A stretch of DNA of 64,000 nucleotides from Castor canadensis (GCF_047511655.1 NC_133395.1:68109910-68173909), one strand, 5' to 3'; shown: positions 1 through 11,969, numbered from the stretch's first letter. The notes: generated from the letters alone by a model not told the origin. Program-made: numbers and translations.

Positions 1-2840
1 CCTCTTGCAATTGCTTTAAGTAGGGTAAGGAAAGAAAGTGGTAGTGATTAAACAATGTACAATAAGTATATTTGGAATTATCACAATTAATCCCCTCCAT
101 ACAATGACTGTATCATAATTAAAACAATTTTTTAAAAAGAGACAGCATTTCATAGAATTATAATGTTACTTTTGAAAGTTAAAACATATGACACACACCA
201 CTCTCAGTCATTTGCTATCTGCATGTTTGAGAAAGTTGTGTGACCTCTTTGAACCTGTATCTCACTTATAACTACAAATATTTTTTTTTATTATTTATGT
301 TAGATTTGCTTCAATAATTGTGGCAATAATGCCCAATGATATTATTTTTTTCTATAACTGTAGTGGTTAATGAAGTTTAACTTTCCCTTGTCACCTTCCT
401 ATAAAGCCATTTTCACATTTGAGCAGTTGAAAACATTTTAGTTACTCTGGGTTAAAATGAAAGCACCTTCCCTATAATTTTCATTCAACTATCCTATACT
501 TTACAGCAGGGGAAAACGTCCACATGATGCTGATTCTTCCCAGCAAAGCTTTCCATTCCTTGGCCTGAACATTTTAGGACTCTAACGTTCTTGATATGAA
601 AGACATTCAGTCTTTCACAGAGCTAGCTTCTTCTCTGATCCCAGTGTCCTTTGTCCCTCTTAAACTGTAGTACATAGCGCCAAACTACAAAGCTCAAGTG
701 GAGTCCTGACTCCCACTTCTGGCGGAAATACCTATTATTATGCAGGGACATTGTGAATACCTACATCCCCTCCAAAGAAGCCCAATCCAGAGACCAGTTT
801 TATATATGATGGGTATAACTTTGTCCAGGATTTCTTCTTCAAAATTTGCCTTTTGTCCTCTTATGCTTTGTTTGTTGGAAATCACTTTGGTGTGATTGAG
901 AGATGAGGACTATTGAACAACCAAAGGATCTGTATTTGTTTGTAAGTTCAGTCACTTATCCATTGGATGAACTTGGAAAATGCACTGACATCTCTTTCAG
1001 TTTCTTGATTTGCAAAATTCCTGTCAAACCTACCCTTTGGATTAGTCCAAGATCAGAAGAAAATAGGAATAAGGAAGCACCATGTAAATGTTATACAGTA
1101 TGAACAATAAAAATGCAATTGTTCTTTCCTCATGATTTCCCATACTTTCTGAGTTTCTTTGTTTATAAAATGGTAATTGTGAAACAGAATTATCTGAGTA
1201 TCAGCTGAGTTAGTATTGTGCAACAGTAAAGCACAATTCTGGCCCAAACTGGTCAATACAGTGGGTTTTGTAATTTATAGTGGATTAATTCTGACTTTCA
1301 AAATGGCATAGCTATTATACCATTTGCATATATAGAGTTCATTTTTTAACCATCTTCATGGTGTTTTTAAGGAAACAAAACACTAAGATATAATACATTG
1401 TCCTTAGATAGAAATAGTGACACATGACTTATCTCATAGTAACTTCAGATGATTCTCCAGATGAGATCATTCATGTCCTCTGTTTAAGGAATTTGTTTTT
1501 CCACTGATAATAAATAAACCTTGCTAACTGCTGGATCTCATTCAATAGTTCATCTCATGTCCTAACCCCCCTTTAACAACATAGATAGCCATGTACATTC
1601 ATACTTAATCAAATTTAGTAACCAGTGTCTGATGATTGAGAGGGTTTTGTTTTAATGTAATTATTTATATTCTCTTGGCCTCTGACTATATCCCCCCATA
1701 TCACTTGTCTGCAGTTATTTTAAATCTCTATAATGATTATATTTTCTGCTAAGGCAAGGTAATTAAAGCTTATAAGCATCTTTAGCCATGTACTGCATCA
1801 AATTGTGAGCCTGAGAAGTAAATACTGTTGGAAACAAACTTAGAAACCAAGATGACATAGCCCATTTCAGTTTCCACCTCTTCCCTAACCATGCTGGAAA
1901 GCAGAATTTTCTGTTATTCCCTTACTAAATACAATGTGGTCACAAGCTATCTCTGCTCTTTAAAAAGTCAGCTCTTGCCTAAAACTTCTTTCTCCATATT
2001 CCTTCTTTCCCAAGAGATCATTAGACATCAAAACTACTTTAGGGAGAAAAACAAGACCATCCTTTAAAACATCCTCAAAAGCCCATTTAAATTTTTCTTT
2101 CCTCATTTATTTATTCCTCTGTCATTCATTGACTCTATGTGGGCACTTTAAAAGATAACAAATAAGTATGTCTCAATTTCAAATGCAAATTAAAGAAGTC
2201 ATGGCCTCTCAGGAGAAAGTCTTTCTATACACAAGGAATTAATATAGATTACAGAAAGTTCTGCATATCATTAAGAGTAATATTGTTAGAGCCACAATTG
2301 AAAGAATACAATATTGAAAGTCCATAGGCAGTTTCAGGTTTCAGGGACTGCATGCAATCTGAACTGCAATTGTAGTTATGATTTGGACAAAAAGGCACAA
2401 GAAGAGAGAAGTTTTCTAGAGGAAGAAAAGAACTTGGGCAAAGAAACAGAGGTAGAAAATGGCACACAATATGCAGAGGTATTGTAATTGGTATAATTAA
2501 TTTGACTGCTCTAGTTCAGATGAGAGAAACCAATGTAAAAGATAAACTTGAGTCTTTAATGTTGGCCTAAATTTCAGAGATTTTTCTATATCAAAATAGT
2601 AAACCATTGATGATTTTCTATTTGTCAGAGGTATTCAGGAACTTGAATCTGGAATCATTATACAGGATTAATTGTAAAGGGAAAATCTAAAGTCATAGCT
2701 TGAATATTCACTAAAATGACCTGAATGACAGGCAAAGGGATCCTGAAAAAGGCTACAGGAATGGCATAGAGCAGATAGAAACATACAAGAGAAATGTAGA
2801 TATTATCAGACTTGACAACTTTCTTGGATGTAGCAAGCCA
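1..2840. other. Gene-free, AT-rich sequence
   Basis: I see no supported gene here; reading frames are short and lack recognisable motifs. Weak MIR-like wording occurs near 190-290 and 925-1,030. The rest is unrecognised AT-rich sequence, probably intergenic or intronic. Confidence 0.6.
925..1030 (+). repeat. MIR-like SINE fragment (degenerate)
   Basis: The order of words resembles the MIR core in sense direction: a cagtcactt-type stretch, then tctctttcagtttcttgatttg, split here as 'tctctttcag' and 'tttcttgatttg', then a 'gcaaaat' stretch. Divergence is high and the boundaries are approximate. It could be chance similarity. Confidence 0.35.
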
Positions 2841-2880
<40 letters not shown>

Positions 2881-2957
2881 TATACCACATAAACACATAC
2901 ACACACATATACACTTACACATACACACATATATACACTTACACATACACACACACA
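2841..2957. repeat. CA-rich microsatellite, compound
   Basis: A long (CA)n run is followed by interrupted CA/TA units. A roughly 22-bp unit containing 'tacacttacacatacac' occurs twice. Cysteine/valine-rich frames on the minus strand here are translations of the repeat. Confidence 0.9.
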
Positions 2958-2973
2958 GCACAGAGAGAGAGAC

Positions 2974-3056
2974 TTTCCATTCTAAACCTAAGTTATTCTT
3001 TTAGATATATTAGAAAGAATTTCCATTCTAAACCTAAGTTATTCTTTTACATATAT
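2974..3056. repeat. Local tandem duplication, 46-bp period
   Basis: A 37-bp block beginning 'tttccattctaaacctaagt' at 2,974-3,010 recurs at 3,020-3,056 with one difference (g to c). It lies directly after the CA microsatellite, consistent with replication slippage. Confidence 0.85.
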
Positions 3057-3177
3057 TTCATGGATAATGTTGCTGATTTATGCCCCATTCTAATTTGTAA
3101 ATGGAAGGAGAAGTTGAATTTTAGGTAAAAGGTAATGAGAAAGATGATCAAAAGTTAATACTTGGCTGATGACTGAA

Positions 3178-3290
3178 AGTTAACACATGGTGACACACAC
3201 CTTAAGTGCCAACACTCAGTGACTAAGGCTAAAGGATCATTATTTGGGGCAAGCCTGGGCTACACAACCAGACCCTGTCTCAAAAAATAG
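3178..3290 (+). mobile_element. B1-like (7SL-derived) SINE, degenerate
   Basis: A B1-like order of words is visible: 'catggtgacacacacctta', then 'caagcctgggctacac', then 'gaccctgtctcaaaaaa' as the A-rich end. It is divergent, so an old insertion. Confidence 0.65.
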
Positions 3291-3729
3291 ACTACCTATA
3301 CATTAGCCAGTTGAACCAAATTGACATGGCAAAGTCATAGAGATACAACAGGATCATTTCCTAGCTTAGCATAGAATAAGACCTCTGCAAAAGAGTGCTC
3401 TGTTTACAACGTGAACAGTAATAAAAAGAAGAAACATGCTTATTGTAAGAGACAATGAACTCTAAATATTCAACATGTGTATGTATGACTTCCAGACAAA
3501 TCTATGATCCAGAATTGATTCTACACCTAATTCTGGGCTTAACATTATACTCAGAAACTAAAATATGTAAGAACTAGAAAAAATTGAGTGAAATCTAGCA
3601 ATAAAATGCCAAATAATTTATTTAAAACAACACAAAAAATAAACATTCGATTCTTTACAAACACCATACTTCAAAAATGGAAAAGGAAATTGAGAGAAAA
3701 ACAGAAGAAGATGGAAAAGAATAAACAGA

Positions 3730-3761
<32 letters not shown>
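3730..3761. repeat. (CA)n microsatellite
   Basis: Perfect CA repeat ending in CATATACACA, directly upstream of the L1 insertion that starts near 3,773. Confidence 0.85.
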
Positions 3762-3762
<1 letters not shown>

Positions 3763-3772
3763 TCAGGGCTCA

Positions 3773-4615
3773 ACATGAAGAAATGTTCTACATTCTTCAC
3801 CATAAAGGAAATGCAAATCAAAACAACATTGAGATTCTAACTCACCCCAGTCAGAATGGCTATTATTAAGAAAACAAACAACAAATGCTGGAGGGCGTGA
3901 AGAGTGATGAGTACTTTATTATACACTGTTGGTGGGAATGTAAATTACTATCGCCACTAATGGAAACAGTATGGAGGTTCTTCAAGTATCTAAAAATAGA
4001 ACTACTGTATGATCCTGCTATACCACTCCTGGGCACATATCTGAAGGAATATAAGTCAGCATTCAATAGAGATTTTGCACATCCATATTTACAGCACCTT
4101 TATCCACAATAGCCAAACTATGGAATCAGACCAGGTGCCCACCAACTGATGAATGTATAAAGGAAATGTGGTACATATATACAATAAGGTATTATTCAGC
4201 CATAAAGGAGAATGAAATGATGCCATTTGCAGGAACATGAGTGGAACTGGAGATCATCATGTTAAGTAAAATAAGTCAGACTGAGAAAGACAAATATCTC
4301 ATGTTTTCTCTCATATGTAGAATCCAGACCTAAAAAAAATAAATGACATATTGTAAAATGGGAACTCTGTAGGGGTAGAAATCAGTGGAAGTGGGGAGGG
4401 CAAAAATAGAGGGTGATGGGAGTATGACTATGACCAAAGTACTTCATATACATGTATAAAAATAAAACAATGAAACCTGTTAAAATTGCTTAAAAGAGGG
4501 GAGGGACAAGTGTAATAGAGGGAGTGGATTTAATCAAAGTACATTGAAGGCATGTATGAAAATATCACAATGAAACCCCTTTGTACAAGTAATATACACT
4601 AATAAAAATTTAAAA
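3773..4615 (+). mobile_element. 5'-truncated L1: ORF2 C-terminal end plus 3' UTR
   Basis: The sequence matches the C-terminal end of L1 ORF2. Landmarks are 'aaatgcaaatcaaaac', 'ctgttggtgggaatgtaaa', a 'gatcctgctataccactcct' box and 'ttattcagccataaaggag', followed by a 3' UTR ending in 'cactaataaaaa'. The words 'aaagtac' and 'caatgaaacc' occur twice in the UTR. A candidate TSD is atcagggctca at 3,762-3,772 and atcagagctta at 4,616-4,626, with two transitions. The 3' UTR type differs from that of the full-length L1 at 10,057. Frameshifts and stops make it non-coding. Confidence 0.85.
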
Positions 4616-5400
4616 ATCAGAGCTTAGAATCTATTTACTCATCTCCTTACAAAATGAACGTAAAAATGCATTTCGTGAAATCTAAATCTAAATACGGATT
4701 CAAATTATTATGCTTACACACCTATAGAATTGTTAACAACAAACACTAGGACCTACCTTGTAGATACTCATTCCCACCCCTTATGGTACAAACAAGAAAG
4801 CTATAGCTGAGGAAAGTTAAAACTTCAACCTCATGTCCCTCTCTGTCCAGTTGCCAGCATCAAACTTCATTCTAGAATATAAGTGTCTATATTTGAAAAT
4901 TAGCCAGTCCTCTGTGATGTGGTGACCAGTCCCACTATATTGTTCCTCATTGTTTGATGTCCCTGTATCACTCCCGCCTCTCCTACAGCTTCTGTGGCTT
5001 TCCCATAGCTTCCAGTCCCCTGCTTTCTGCTCTCCTTATGTGCACTGTGCACATGGCATTGCATGGGATCTGGGCTTGGAGATTTGGCAGTCCTTCAGCA
5101 AAGGCCTTTGCCACAGCTGATGAGTGTGTAAGCTGTTAATTTACTCCATCAAAGAATGGAAAAAGCCACAGGCCATACCCCTAATGTTCTGCACTGAAAG
5201 CAAGCATACAATAATGGGGTAAGATGACTCAAAAACACTGTAACCTGCAATCATTTCATTAACTTACTATGAACTAAAAAAAAAAAAGTATTAAGTGGAG
5301 AATTTCCTTTCAAGGATAAAAAAAGGATCTATTTAAGTACAAACACCTAAAATAAAAACAATATGAGACTTTATTTAGAAATAGAAAAGGCGTTTTTTAT
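4616..5400. other. Unannotated stretch between two L1 insertions
   Basis: No gene or clear repeat recognised. A faint MIR-like stretch near 4,745-4,840 is too divergent to claim. Confidence 0.5.
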
Positions 5401-5415
5401 AAATAGTGTATTCTA
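5401..5415 (+). repeat. Left TSD of short L1 insertion
   Basis: aaatagtgtattcta, repeated exactly at 5,667-5,681. Confidence 0.9.
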
Positions 5416-5666
5416 AAGCAATGCGAGTCAACTCCCTGTATAGCTATCCTTATCTCAACTAGCAAAAGCCCTTGCTCCTTCCTATTATTGCTTATGCTCT
5501 CTCTTCAACAAAATTAGAGATAAGGGCAAAATAGTTTCTGCCTAGTAGCCAGGGGGTGGGGGGAGAGGAAGGGGGTGGGATAGGTAAGGGAGGGGGTGGG
5601 CAGAAGGGGGGAGAAATGACCCAAACATTGTATGCACATATGAATAAAAGAAAAATAAATAAATAA
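5416..5666 (+). mobile_element. Very short 5'-truncated young L1 (3' UTR only)
   Basis: About 250 bp matching only the 3' UTR of the full-length L1 in this window. It includes 'ccctgtatagctatcctta', 'gggcaaaatagtttctgcc', a G-rich polypurine tract, and 'gtatgcacatatgaataa' before the A-rich tail. It is bounded by a perfect 15-bp TSD, so it is a relatively recent target-primed insertion. Confidence 0.93.
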
Positions 5667-5681
5667 AAATAGTGTATTCTA
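5667..5681 (+). repeat. Right TSD of short L1 insertion
   Basis: Exact copy of the 15 bases at 5,401-5,415, directly after the A-rich tail. Confidence 0.9.
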
Positions 5682-7234
5682 GATGTGTTTATCTAAAATT
5701 AGGTGAAAATTGGCTATCTATCACTAATCAAAACATTAAATATATGTGTCCTTAATTACTGAAATTCCATAAAGTCAAAATATTTGTAGGAGTGATATGT
5801 TTTTGCATTATTTGTGACTCTGTATATCATTAGTAATAGAATACTTGGGCAAAGACAGCTGTGTCTGGTTATGATACTCTTCACAAATTAGGTGACACCA
5901 TGATATAAATTACACTTGACATGTGATTATTGTAAAATTCTTTTTCTCCCCCACTTGATTTCTATTTAAATAACTATGGAAGGGCAACATGAAAATGTGT
6001 AAACAGTTTACTCTAGAGCACTTGTAGGAAATTTATCTTAATGTTGGCCATACTTTTTTCATTTGCCCTATGAAATACAATAGTGATTTTGGAAGAAGAA
6101 CTGGGTATGTCAGTTTTCAGCCATTATGCCTGTGGGAATAATTATTTTCTTGCTTGAAATCCATGCTGTTCTGTGAGTTTATAGCATGCCCTGCCGTGAG
6201 CAATCATCATTGAATGTCTGCAATAGAATTATAATGAAACACATGTTTGTATTAGCAGAATAGTTTTTCCAATTGAAGTCATTTTCTCCTTTTTCTGATC
6301 TACAAGATGAGAAAGTGCAACAACCTTGATGGTCCTAAGATATCTATTCAGCTGTTAACAGACTTTTCCTAGATAGAAGCATACTTTGTAAGTGTTCATG
6401 GGTACTCAACCAGCATGCACCATGAGTAAAGAGAGTAAGAAATTGTCCAGAAACATTAAAAAAAGTTTTTAAATAACAAAAGATAAGTGTATTATATTGT
6501 TATATATATATATATATATATATATCATATATTTATAATACTCAGGAAATTTCCATTTTAAATAGATGAGAAAACAAAGAAGGTGGTTTTCAAATGCATA
6601 AGACTTAAGATGATCCATCTATTATAGTGAAATAATGAGCAATAGTTCAGATACTCTCTGCTCTGTGTACTGGCTATCTAACTTGAGTTTCTTAATCTCT
6701 CTGCAACTTAATTTCAGTGCTTTAAAGGAAACAATAAAAATGTCTCCTTCAAAAGATTTATTTTCAGCATATGAGAGTATCTCCCTCCTCTTCCCATCCC
6801 ATTACACTAAGACTGCCTTGACATTCCCCTCTGACAAAACTTTACACAGATTCCTTCCCAACTTGTGCCCCCGACCCATCCATTTCTTAAAGCATTTACT
6901 TTAGAAAATTTGCCAGGTATTATTTCTTTCTCTGTCCCTTTGAGTTATAAGTCTTCTTCCAGCCTCTAGCCAGTTTTGCAACCCAGAAATGTTTGCTTAA
7001 GCACCTAGGGATTTCCTTTTGAAATGTAGTCAAGAAAGATAAGGCCCCTCTCACCAGGTTTTTTATAGGAAGCAATTAGCAAACATAAATGTCCTAATCA
7101 AGTGATTCCCCTTCTGGTGTCCTCCAAGATTTCTCCACTAAATCACTTTCTACTAGAAAGTCCTCTTGCCTTTTGTTCATTGGAGTTTAATTCTCCTTAA
7201 TTTCACAAGCCTTTAAAATTTTTAATTTGTTTCA
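5682..7234. other. Unannotated, AT-rich stretch
   Basis: No gene recognised. It contains a (TA)n run at 6,501-6,525 and weak MIR-like wording near 6,670-6,740 ('tttcttaatctctctgcaac'). Nothing else identified. Confidence 0.5.
6501..6525. repeat. (TA)n microsatellite
   Basis: Perfect TA run of about 12 units. Confidence 0.9.
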
Positions 7235-7470
7235 TCTTATTTTTAAATTGTCCAATAAAGTTATATGCATTTATCATGTGCAAAATGATGTTTTAATGTA
7301 TGCATTATCTAATAACTAAATCAGAGTAATTAACACATGTGTTATGTCACATACTTATCATTGTGAATTATTTGTTAACACTTTACTCCACTTTCAACAT
7401 TTTTTGATTGTATAGCATATTGTTATTAGCTATATTCACCATGCTGCAATAGTCTTGAATAAATTCTTTC
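7235..7470 (-). mobile_element. Ancient L1 3' UTR remnant, antisense
   Basis: The wording matches the antisense of old mammalian L1 3' UTRs: 'gatgttttaatgtatgca', 'agagtaattaacacatgtg', 'tgttattagctatattca' and 'ccatgctgcaatagtctt'. Both ends are decayed and no TSD was found. Confidence 0.7.
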
Positions 7471-9099
7471 TTACCTGCTTAACTTGCGCTTGCAATTTTT
7501 TTTGGTCCTTCTTGGAGGCTTCTCCCTCTATGGTTAGGGAAAACATGACTCCCACATATAGGTTCAATAGTGGTCATCATCTCATCTGACATCAATCTGA
7601 TCTTCAATGTGAGGTTGGGAAGTTATCAAATCCCAGTTCAATACATCACATGAGTCAACAATGGGTTTACTTCAACCGCATAATTATATAATGGGATTTT
7701 TACATTGTTTTCAGAATAACACTCCATCTCATTCCAACCCCTGGATATATCATTTGACTTCATTTGGTAAGATTTCTTTCCCCATAACCTACCTAATATC
7801 CTATTACTCCTTGAACTTTCCATCTTCTAATCCTATGAGGGACAAAATCTCAGTTCATGAACCTTACATTTGTTATGTGCCAACTTCTACAAAGAATTTT
7901 GCTTTCATCCTAATAGCAAGAGCATCAGCACCATTTTCTGCTGCCTAAATACTTACAAATATCAGACTGCCTGCTACCTGAATTACTGCATAATATACAT
8001 TGCCATGTGCTCTGGAGTATTGGGTCTTGCAAAACTCAGCTACCACTCATAACTCAGATCTTTTTAAGTGCTTAAGTCCCCATGCTACCTCAAGATGACC
8101 TGGTTTCCAGGTTCTGCTGCCTGCTGGTCCTGATTATCCCAAAGGACCTCTCAGTTTCCATCTCTCTGAGGTCACAGAGTATCCTAAGACAGTGTCCTGA
8201 CTGCTAGCACTAAGGTAGAGGGAAAGGCTTAGGTGATGTCTGTGTTTTATTGTAGGAGACAGAGGGCAAAAATTGTGCTTCAATATGTTTTGTTTCTTTT
8301 CTAGAATCAATTATACATATCATTTTAGAATGAATTGTGTTTATGGCTTTATGTTCATTTTTATATTTTAATTCAATATAAGCACATTGATTTAGAATGA
8401 TGTCATGTTTTTGAATGCCAATAGATATGAGTAGAATTCTTTGGACAATAAAATGAAATTTCATAAAAATTTTTCAAGTATTAAAAATGATCTAGTTTTC
8501 AAAGAAGACAGCAAAGGTAGGAAGAGCAAGATTCCAGCTAAGACCCTCTTGCTCCATCATTTCTCTGTAACACCAGATACTGTATATAATAAAGTTTGAA
8601 CAGCTGTATATGCACAAAATTACAAGAGATAAGGAAGCAATGTGAGAGACCACGGTACCAGGTTTTAGTATAATAAAAGGAAAATGTCCCTTGACGAAGG
8701 TAGGAAGGAAAGACTTGCCAGTGTGGAGTGTGGTGTTACCCCTCCCACAACCCCAGTTAACATGAGGAGAGACTGCTTTCACTTGAAAAAGAGAAAGAGA
8801 GGAACTATGTCTTTCATTGACTTGTCCATCCATGTTCATTCTGCCCAGAGCCAGGCAGAATCAGGCAGCATCTCACTATTGGCCTGCAAATGTGGACAAA
8901 GGCCCAAAAAAGGCTTGGGTTGATGGATAGCCTTTTTAGGTACTCTCCCTGTCTTGTGAACACCTCAACTGCAGTTTAGAGATAAACCTGGACTTGGATC
9001 ACCCTGTAGTGCTGAACCAGCAACAACATTCCAACAGCAGACTTGTAGCAAACCTCAATTTGGGTATTATCTAGTATTTCAGTAACAGAAGTGACAACG
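7471..9099. other. Unannotated stretch
   Basis: No gene recognised. The longest frame (minus strand, 8,492-8,839) has no recognisable motif. The last few hundred bases may be the decayed 5' part of the ancient L1 that begins clearly near 9,100, but I cannot place its start. Confidence 0.45.
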
Positions 9100-10056
9100 G
9101 ATTCAGAGAAAATAGCAGCTTGCTAAGAATTTCTGGAAAGACAGGAACAAACAAAGCCAGATTAGGAAGATGTCAAGTGAGATGATGTCACATACCAAAA
9201 AATAATAAAGAACTTTCAGAGAACTTCACGTAATGGTCAAACTAAGGCACTGGAAACTGACAATGTAGTAATAGGTATGGACAAACTCTCAGATGATGAA
9301 TTTCAAACAGCTGTTAAAGGAAACTGAATGAATTTCAAGAAAACACAGAAAAATAACTCAACATTCAAATAGAGAAACTTGGCAGAGATATAGTAGCAAT
9401 TCAAAAAAATCAAATGAATACTCAAAATGAAAAATACACCAAGTGCAACTTAGAACATTACAGAAGGCAATAATAGGAGAATAGATCAAAAAGAAGAAAA
9501 ATAGTGTGCTCAAAGACAGTCTACTTGAAAATATACTCATAAACGAAAAAAAGGAATGAAGAAAGCCTATGGGAATTTTGGGACAGAAAATATTTACATT
9601 ATTGGAGTCCAACAAAGGCTTAAGCATACCAACATATAGAAAGCCTATTCAAAGAGGTAATAACAGAAAATGTTCCAACCCTAGAGATGAACACAAATAC
9701 CCCAATACAGGAAGGTCAAAGGTAACGATTCAGATTCAACTCAATTCTTCCCCAAGACATCTTGTAATCAAGCTCTCCCAAAGATAAAGGAAAGATTCTT
9801 AAGGCAGCAAGAGCAAAGAAACAAAAAACACATAAGGGCATCTCAACTCACCTAGCAAACTTCTCAGAAGAAACTTTACTGGGCAGAAGTAGAGAATTAC
9901 AAGATTTCCATAGTATTAAAAACAAAAACTTGCCAAACAAGAATATTGTACCAAACAAGCAAACCTTTGAAAATATAGGAAAGATAAAGATGGTCCCAAA
10001 CAAACCAAAGCCAAGAGAATGTATCTTCACCAGATCTGTCCTATAAGAAATGTTAA
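9100..10056 (+). mobile_element. Ancient L1 (L1M type), 5'/ORF1 part
   Basis: Words typical of old L1 ORF1 appear in order: an 'aatttcaagaaaacacagaa' stretch, 'aatagatcaaaaagaaga', 'gaatgaagaaagcctatggg', 'caaacttctcagaagaaac', 'gccaaacaagaatattgtac' and finally 'tcctataagaaatgttaa'. ORF1 is riddled with stops and indels. The element continues after the nested insertions at 21,334. It is the host of the full-length L1 and of the composite SINE. Confidence 0.75.
10045..10056 (+). repeat. Left TSD of the full-length L1
   Basis: aagaaatgttaa, repeated exactly at 20,995-21,006 after the poly(A) tail. The same words also flank the composite SINE (21,334-21,346, one mismatch). Confidence 0.85.
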
Positions 10057-10062
10057 GAGATT

Positions 10063-10074
10063 CCAAGATGGTGG
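10063..10074 (+). promoter_or_regulatory. YY1-type site at L1 5' end
   Basis: ccaagatggtgg starts 7 bases from the L1 5' end. It matches the AAGATGG core of the YY1 site that positions transcription start in human L1. The assignment here is by analogy. Confidence 0.55.
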
Positions 10075-10552
10075 CTAGAGGGAGGAAGCAGAAAGCGAGC
10101 CTCCTATAGTGAAATCTTGGAGAGACGCTGGAGACACACTTTGCAGGCATAATCACTGAGAAAAGGCATAACTTTGACCCCTCCACACCTCCAGCTGGCG
10201 CAGAGAATCTCCACTTCACGTTAAACGGAGAAACGAGGAGGGCCCCCGGGCTGCCAGTGGCCGGCACCCACTGGGAAGACACAGACCAGGTGAGCTTCGT
10301 GGTACCACGGTTCTCCCACAGACAAGCCTGGGCCAGAGCAGCATAGCCCCCTGGACAGACTGACCTCCACCCAGGGAAAAAAAAAAAAAGAGAAACTGAG
10401 TAATAAGCAATAAGAACAATTAAGACACACTGGAAAGAGGGTGGGGTGCCCTGAGCGCTGAAGATTGGGGGAAGGGAATCCTTCCCGGGACTGTAAATAA
10501 ACAAGCCAGATGGGCCGGAGAGGCTCTGGCAGGAGCGGGGCGCGCGCCCAGC

Positions 10553-10800
10553 AACCAGGAGCAGGAAGCTTGTGAGAGTGGCGGAGGGAGAAAAACTCCA
10601 CAGGAGAGGAGGGAAGACCCACTTCCCACGTGAACTATAAACAAACATGGCGGCTGGTAGGAGCAGCAGCACTGCCCAGTAATCAGGAGCAGGAAAGCTT
10701 GTGAAAGTGGCAGTGGGAGGAAAACTGCACAGGAGAGGGGGGAAGACCCACCTCCCACATGAACTGTAAATAAACACACAGGCCTGACAACGCGGGGGCA
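10553..10800 (+). repeat. 128-bp near-tandem units in L1 5' UTR
   Basis: The unit starting 'aaccaggagcaggaagcttg' at 10,553 recurs at 10,681 ('aatcaggagcaggaaagctt'). Both copies share 'gagggaagacccac'-type wording and a TGAACTaTAAAcAAAC stretch. A diverged third part ('gactgtaaataaaca') lies upstream near 10,490. This resembles monomeric L1 promoters, but with few copies. Confidence 0.75.
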
Positions 10801-11151
10801 GTGTCACCTTTCCCAGTGCTTGGAAAGGGGAAAGCTTGTAGCAGAGGCTCCCACACAGGAGAACTCTGAACAAACAAAGCCTGTGGGACCAGGTGAGTCC
10901 TAAGTTCACCCCAGAGATCTGCATAAATAACGCCACCAGCTACAGCAGGCTGAGAGCAGCAGGCAGGCAATCCAAAGTTACAGATACCACTCTCAGAACT
11001 GTCTCCAGACTCTTTTTTGTTTTTTTCTTTTTCTCCCTACCTTTGATGAGAGAACAACCGAATTACACCTGTAAGCCAAAAAACTTACTGAAACTGTATT
11101 GCATTTGAACTGGGGACACTTGGTGGGGCAAGAAAAAACACTTTGTTTTTT

Positions 11152-11154
<3 letters not shown>

Positions 11155-11189
<35 letters not shown>

Positions 11190-11192
11190 TGT
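11155..11192. repeat. (GT)n microsatellite inside L1 5' UTR
   Basis: Nearly perfect GT repeat with one GA interruption near its end. Confidence 0.9.
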
Positions 11193-11708
11193 GCAGTTTT
11201 GTTCTACTTTATGCATCCCCTTTGATGAGACAACTACAGAACAACATCTGAGGCACCAACTCCAGGACTGGAGATTGAGACGGACATCCAAATTATTAAG
11301 ACTGAAACTGCATTGCATATAAACTTGGAAGTTTTTTGTTTTTTGTTTTTTTAATTTTCTATTTTCCATTTTATTTTAATTCATTTTTATATATAGATAT
11401 TTATTTCATTTACTTATTTTTTATTTTTTTGTCTTTGATTTTCAATCCTCTCTCTGTCTCTCTAATGTCTGTTCAACTTACTGTCGATTAGTACACTAAC
11501 ACTCTCTGTTTATACCTTTGAAACTCTCTTGTCTGATACCTTGTTCTGCTTTCTCCCTCTCGTCTGTATATTTGTTTTCCCCTTTTCTTTAACTTCTTGC
11601 TTTCCATCTCAGCTCACCCTTCCATTCTAAATATTACCATTGTTATTATTACAAGCTAGAAAATACTTAATTGCACACAGTACAGGGACAGTAACAACAC
11701 CAAGGACA

Positions 11709-11969
11709 ATGAAGGGAAGACAGAAAAAACAGGGAAACCAGTTTCCCCACAGCAAAAAATTAGTACAGGAACCAGAGGGGAATGAAGAGAACAGAAACTC
11801 AGATCCAGACTCCAACAAAATGAAGATAAACTATGCCAAAGGACCCAATGAAGCCCACAAGAATAATTTAAAAGAAGACATACTACAAGTACTCAATGAG
11901 AATTTTATAGAGATGATACTGGATAGGGTCAACCAAAATGTACAGGAGACACTCAAGAAATTCCAAGAC
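11709..11969 (+). pseudogene. L1 ORF1, N-terminal part (broken)
   Basis: The frame begins MKGRQKKQGNQ, a basic start typical of L1 ORF1p, the RNA-binding chaperone that coats L1 RNA. I chose the ATG at 11,709 rather than the in-frame ATG at 11,640 because lysine-rich ORF1 sequence begins there. This part is exactly 87 codons long before the HNRNPF retrocopy interrupts it; the frame then runs 7 codons into the insert and stops. It carries the N-terminal region and the start of the coiled coil. The remainder is at 15,699-16,640 in the same frame. Confidence 0.85.
11955..11969 (+). repeat. Left TSD of HNRNPF retrocopy
   Basis: aagaaattccaagac, identical to 15,684-15,698. The junction TC/AAGA is a variant of the L1 endonuclease target TT/AAAA. 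Confidence 0.95.

Larger units (their letters stand above)
9848..10936 (-). other. Long antisense open frame in L1 5' UTR (362 codons)
   Basis: An open frame starts inside the L1 5' UTR on the opposite strand, runs out through the L1 5' end at 10,057 and stops in the flanking ancient L1. The predicted product is rich in Ser, Phe, Leu and Pro. It contains a repeated block around 'GRWVFPPLL' and 'GKWVFPPLL', which simply translates the DNA repeat at 10,553-10,800. Position and direction recall primate L1 ORF0, but no sequence similarity is claimed. It may be only a by-product of GC-rich, stop-poor DNA. I see no evidence of translation. Confidence 0.2.
10057..11708 (+). promoter_or_regulatory. 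L1 5' UTR / internal promoter region
   Basis: A 1,652-bp region lies upstream of ORF1. The first 900 bp are GC-rich with CpGs, followed by a GT microsatellite and a pyrimidine-rich stretch up to ORF1. By analogy with other mammalian L1s this is the RNA polymerase II internal promoter. Activity here is inferred, not shown. Confidence 0.7.

Noticed and set aside
2658-2954. Cys/Val-rich 98-codon frame on the minus strand
   Set aside because: It is the translation of a CA microsatellite, not a gene.
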